The notes under the pieces: model-generated | Database searches by the model: none | Told to the model about the DNA's origin: nothing | Seen by the model: only the letters and a program-made list of their open reading frames with translations | Translations under genes and position numbers: made by a program | Source of the DNA: CAYTCZ01 sp964436315 | GTDB taxonomy: Bacteria > Actinomycetota > Thermoleophilia > Gaiellales > Gaiellaceae | Direction: 5' to 3' | DNA length: 64,000 nucleotides | Assembly: GCA_964436315.1 (NCBI GenBank) | Contig: CAYTCZ010000002.1 | Coordinates: 1-64,000 of the forward strand | Part shown: piece after piece, positions 61,177 to 64,000 of the stretch | How positions within the stretch are numbered: position 1 is the stretch's first letter | How the letters are laid out: each line of letters begins with the position of its first letter

Positions 61177-62658
61177 CTACTTGACGGCGAGGAAACCGGC
61201 GAAAGGAAGGTCATCACCTTCGCGCGTCCCGTAGAGCAGGGCCCAGTCGAGCGCTGCTAGGTCGTCAAGGCCGTCCGGAAGCGATCCCAGGCCATCGGCA
61301 AGCTCGAACTCCTCGAGAGCCGGAATCGCCTCGTCGAAATTCACGTACACAAACCCGTTTGTCTCATCGGGCATGCCGGTCGTCTCGAGCGCGCGACCGA
61401 ACCTCGGATCGCTGACGAGCTTGTCTCCCGAGGCCCTGAGCATTGAGATGACCTCAGGTGAGGTTGAGAAGACGAGAAGCCCGTCGAACCCGGCGTACGA
61501 AAGCGAGATCTCACCGTCGATCGCTAGCTGTCGCACCTCGACTCCCTCGACTCTCGTCGAGGTGCCCGGCGCTGCGTCGGGTGTGAGTGCGGCGATGGCG
61601 TTGGAGACACTGTCTATGGTCTCGAGCGCCTGATCGACGTTTTCCACCTCCAGCACGATCGCGACGGCCGACTCTGTCGCGCCCGGCAGTACCAGGACGG
61701 CGCCTTCATTTGCGAACAGCGGCAGGACGTCGTCGGTGATCGAGATTCCAAGCCCGGCCTCGAGTAGACCAATCTGTTGATCGAGATCAGGATCGTTCTC
61801 TCCGAGCGCGTCGAGCAACTCGCTCAGGATCGAGTCGACGTCATTGAAAGAGATGATCAGCGCTGTCTCTGCCGGCGCGATTTCGACCAGCTGGGACTCG
61901 TACGGGGAGGTCTCGGGCACCCCGGACGCCCGTGCGAGACCGCTCAGTCGGAAACCCTCGGGTTCGGCACTGACTTGCCCGCCGAGTGCGCCCGCAGTGC
62001 CGATCGCCTGCACGATCCCTTCGACGGTCTCGTCAGCCCCACCCTCAATTTTCGCGGCCTCGAGGAGGTTGGCTCCCGGAACGAACACTGTGGCCAGGCC
62101 AGTGCCGCCCAGCGATTCGGCGACCGCTTCGAAGTCTTCGGAGCTTGCCAGCGAGCCTTCTTCCAACGCGGCCTCGTAACGGTCGAGTACATCTTCCGTC
62201 TCCGCGAGCGCCTTCCAGCCGTTGATCTCCCGGACAGTGAGGCGGTCTGCACGCTGCGCGGTCAACTCGTTGAACTGCGCCTCATCACGTGGCTGAGTGA
62301 GCACAACGGCGTCCACCTCGTCGGCTGTCGCAGCGAGAGCCGCGATGACGAGCTCGGGCCCAAGCGCGGGTTGCACGTCGGCTTCGAGATCGAGTCCCTC
62401 GCTTCCGAGATCAGAAAGGGCCTCGCGGATGAAATCGCCACCAGCTGGAAAGCGGCTCTGCAGCGTTTCCGCCATCTGCCACTGCTCCGAGTCGGGATCG
62501 GTGTTGAGGGAGAGATAGACGGCCGCGCTCGCCGGAACGACGCCGGCGCTATCGATGCTCGTAGATCCGGTGGTCGCGCCGTTCTCGGTTCCGCAGCCGG
62601 CTGCAATGACTGCTCCTGCGATGAGCAGGAGCAGGGCAAGGGCTCGAAGAGACCTCAT
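61177..62658 (-). CDS. DUF3352-like lipoprotein
   Basis: 493 residues. Signal LRALALLLLIAGAVIAAGC with lipobox, then a mature part that begins VVPASAAVYLSLNTDPDSEQWQ, the characteristic start of DUF3352 proteins. The rest alternates two beta/alpha repeats of about 180 residues (VYLSLN..., ALIISFND...). The function is unknown; such lipoproteins are widespread in Thermoleophilia and relatives. It is preceded by an unusual run of four hairpins. Confidence 0.82.
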   Translation of the reverse strand: MRSLRALALLLLIAGAVIAAGCGTENGATTGSTSIDSAGVVPASAAVYLSLNTDPDSEQWQMAETLQSRFPAGGDFIREALSDLGSEGLDLEADVQPALGPELVIAALAATADEVDAVVLTQPRDEAQFNELTAQRADRLTVREINGWKALAETEDVLDRYEAALEEGSLASSEDFEAVAESLGGTGLATVFVPGANLLEAAKIEGGADETVEGIVQAIGTAGALGGQVSAEPEGFRLSGLARASGVPETSPYESQLVEIAPAETALIISFNDVDSILSELLDALGENDPDLDQQIGLLEAGLGISITDDVLPLFANEGAVLVLPGATESAVAIVLEVENVDQALETIDSVSNAIAALTPDAAPGTSTRVEGVEVRQLAIDGEISLSYAGFDGLLVFSTSPEVISMLRASGDKLVSDPRFGRALETTGMPDETNGFVYVNFDEAIPALEEFELADGLGSLPDGLDDLAALDWALLYGTREGDDLPFAGFLAVK

Positions 62659-62674
62659 CTGGGCCTATCCAGGC

Positions 62675-62710
62675 TAGACGATCTGATCGACTTGTCGATC
62701 AGATCGTCTA
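62675..62710. terminator. Hairpin H1 of a four-hairpin array (16-bp perfect stem)
   Basis: TAGACGATCTGATCGA (62675-62690) pairs perfectly with 62695-62710 around a CTTG loop, and TTTT follows at 62711-62714 on the plus strand. For the minus-strand genes it lies 16 nt before the DUF3352 start. Confidence 0.75.
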
Positions 62711-62717
62711 TTTTGAC

Positions 62718-62736
62718 GAGGCCGCTCCGCGGCCTC
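62718..62736. repeat. Hairpin H2 of the array (8-bp GC stem)
   Basis: GAGGCCGC (62718-62725), loop TCC, GCGGCCTC (62729-62736). Confidence 0.7.
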
Positions 62737-62751
62737 ACGGAGGCTCTCAAG

Positions 62752-62782
62752 CCCAGGAGCGACACGTCGTGCCGCTCCTGGG
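62752..62782. repeat. Hairpin H3 of the array (10-bp stem)
   Basis: CCCAGGAGCG (62752-62761) pairs with CGCTCCTGGG (62773-62782). Inside, CAC/GTG (62763-62765 with 62769-62771) can add three more pairs. Confidence 0.7.
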
Positions 62783-62794
62783 GTGCAATGGTGG

Positions 62795-62823
62795 CGTTTG
62801 ATCGGAATTTCTCCGATCAAACG
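62795..62823. terminator. Hairpin H4 of the array (12-bp perfect stem), after gpsA
   Basis: CGTTTGATCGGA (62795-62806), loop ATTTC, TCCGATCAAACG (62812-62823). It is the first structure after the gpsA stop on the minus strand and may act in termination or mRNA protection; no T tract follows. Confidence 0.7.
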
Positions 62824-62862
62824 TCTAGATGAACGACTTCTGCCGCGAGCCAGACGAACAGC

Positions 62863-63819
62863 TCACTCCTCGGTCGGACGCCGACCCATAAGCGCAGGGA
62901 CCAAGTTACGGATCGGGACACCCTCGAGCACCTGGCAGACTGCTTCCGTGATCGGGAGCTCGAGCTCGAGTCGATGACCGAGATCTCGGAGCGCCGGAGC
63001 CGTGTGAACTCCCTCGACCACCATCCCGACCTCGCTCTCGACCGCGGCAGCTGACGCGCCAGCCGCGATGAGCTCGCCGGCGAGACGATTGCGAGAGTGC
63101 CGCGACCAGCAGGTGACGATGAGGTCCCCCATTCCGGCGAGCCCGGCGAACGTCTCGGGCCTTGCACCCTGAGCGTGACCGAGTCGACTCATCTCGGCGA
63201 GTCCCCGGGTGATCAAGGCGGCCTTTGCGTTGTCACCGGCCTTCATGCCGTCCACTCCGCCTGCGGCGAGCCCAATCACGTTCTTCGCGGCCGCGCAGAG
63301 CTCGACCCCGACGACGTCGGCGTTGAGGTAGATCCGGAGTCGAGGAGAGATCAACTCGCGTTGGAGCTCCGCTGCAAAGTCCTGGTCGCTGCTTGCGACA
63401 ACGGCCGCCGCCGGTTGACCGCGGACGATCTCTTCAGCATGGTTCGGGCCCGAGAGGACGGCAACGGGACGTCCGGATAGGAACGTCGAGAGGCGCTCCC
63501 CCGAGGCTGGATCAAGCCCTTTAGTCAATGAGAGGACCGGGACATCCGAGGGCAACGCGCCGACCACAGCCCGGAACGCGCTGCTCGGCACGGCAATGCA
63601 CAGGAGCTCTGCACTCAAGCCGTGAACATCGTCGATCAGGCAGGTGTTGACGCCGGAGAGGTCAGCTTCGGGCATGGAGCGAGGGTTTCGGCCGTCCTGT
63701 CGAATTGCCTCCGCCTGTGACGAGTCTCGGCATGCGAGCGTCACTTCGTGTCCACCCTCCGCGAGAAAGGCCGCGAACGTCGTTCCCCAAGAACCCGCCC
63801 CAACTACGGCGATATTCAT
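62863..63819 (-). CDS. gpsA: Glycerol-3-phosphate dehydrogenase [NAD(P)+]
   Basis: 318 residues. Makes sn-glycerol-3-phosphate for phospholipids. Rossmann start IAVVGAGSWGTTFAAFLAEGG, LSGPNHAEEIVRGQPAA, catalytic Lys in CAAAKNVIGLAAGGVDGMKAGDNAKAALITRGL and GLAGMGDLIVTC. The ATG overlaps a TGA of an upstream open frame (ATGA), so another gene probably precedes it. Confidence 0.97.
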   Translation of the reverse strand: MNIAVVGAGSWGTTFAAFLAEGGHEVTLACRDSSQAEAIRQDGRNPRSMPEADLSGVNTCLIDDVHGLSAELLCIAVPSSAFRAVVGALPSDVPVLSLTKGLDPASGERLSTFLSGRPVAVLSGPNHAEEIVRGQPAAAVVASSDQDFAAELQRELISPRLRIYLNADVVGVELCAAAKNVIGLAAGGVDGMKAGDNAKAALITRGLAEMSRLGHAQGARPETFAGLAGMGDLIVTCWSRHSRNRLAGELIAAGASAAAVESEVGMVVEGVHTAPALRDLGHRLELELPITEAVCQVLEGVPIRNLVPALMGRRPTEE

Positions 63820-64000
63820 TGGCTAGTCCCCAGTCCAGCCAGAGCGACGGACATTTCCGCCAGCGGCGGCAGGCCGTGAGGGCGACCCGACTCCAAACCG
63901 CCGACGTTGTGCCCGTCGACGGCCCCAGCGGAAAATGCGGCCGCATTTTCCGCTGGCTCGTTGCCACTCTCGGGCCGCTGGGGCGACGCTGGCAAACGAG
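63816..64000 (-). CDS. Possible C-terminal end of an upstream gene, cut by the window edge
   Basis: The frame ending in TGA 63816-63818 (overlapping the gpsA ATG) is open for 60 codons to the window edge. The tail reads ESGRPHGLPPLAEMSVALAGLGTSQ. The ATGA overlap argues for a real coupled gene. Against this, the frame contains a perfect 32-bp palindrome and no recognised domain. The family could not be named. Confidence 0.35.
   Translation of the reverse strand, partial: RLPASPQRPESGNEPAENAAAFSAGAVDGHNVGGLESGRPHGLPPLAEMSVALAGLGTSQ
63925..63956. repeat. Perfect 32-bp palindrome
   Basis: CCAGCGGAAAATGCGG (63925-63940) is followed directly by its exact reverse complement (63941-63956), with the centre GCGGCCGC and no spacer. 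Mixed AT and GC blocks make chance unlikely. Confidence 0.85.
63970..64000. repeat. Dispersed repeat related to 49811-49841
   Basis: The last 31 bases match 49811-49841 at 26 of 31 positions in the same orientation without gaps (shared core CTGGGGCG...CGCT...GCAAA...GAG). Both lie beside strong palindromes, suggesting copies of one small intergenic element. Confidence 0.5.

Overview
The window is a GC-rich stretch of an actinobacterial chromosome, most likely from an uncultured member of the Thermoleophilia or a near relative. That placement is inferred from the codon bias, the many GTG/TTG starts, the ffh-rpsP-khpA-rimM-trmD and ftsY-smc-rnc-acpP-plsX-rpmF gene orders, a SARP-type regulator fused to stress-protein-like domains, and a DUF3352-like lipoprotein. 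It is a draft or metagenome scaffold: two runs of exactly 100 N (49628-49727 and 56201-56300) mark joined contigs. Nearly all coding capacity is accounted for. No phage, insertion sequence, CRISPR array, rRNA or tRNA gene was seen.

Bases 1-26263 are a catabolic region. The left edge holds a decayed flavin reductase. A yqgE gene, an MFS exporter and an ATP-grasp ligase follow. Next is a possible methylated-amino-acid module: a MetE-like methyltransferase, delta-1-pyrroline-5-carboxylate dehydrogenase, a DadA-like FAD oxidoreductase and a betaine-homocysteine-methyltransferase-like enzyme. A SnoaL-like protein comes after it, then an amidohydrolase-cupin pair divergent from a TetR gene. Bases 12434-23878 form one long minus-strand histidine-utilisation operon in which a complete peptide-type ABC transporter sits between hutU and hutI: hutH-hutU-SBP-permease-permease-double ATPase-hutI-hutF. 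A mandelate-racemase-like enzyme and a zinc alcohol dehydrogenase lead divergently away from hutH.

Bases 26270-44398 are a dense minus-strand housekeeping block: dprA, comM, yraN, rnhB, rplS, lepB, trmD, rimM, khpA, rpsP, ffh, ftsY, smc, rnc, acpP, plsX, rpmF, yceD, a DivIVA-like gene, coaD, rsmD and recG. Many neighbours overlap by ATGA, implying translational coupling. The SMC protein has short arms, and rnc has no canonical in-frame start codon.

Bases 44551-49627 hold a secreted nuclease-fold protein with altered active-site residues, a SARP/BTAD regulator fused to two stress-protein-like domains, a divergent secreted HExxH protein, a stand-alone receiver domain, rpmB, and a gene cut by the first gap. 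Bases 49728-64000 contain the riboflavin genes (ribD, ribE, ribBA, ribH, the last with a long acidic leader), rpe, rsmB, fmt, def, priA, metK, a DUF3352-like lipoprotein and gpsA.

Several intergenic regions hold strong inverted repeats: a run of four hairpins at 62675-62823, a perfect 32-bp palindrome at 63925-63956, and palindromes in divergent spacers. The rpmB and rpmF genes share an almost identical promoter and leader.
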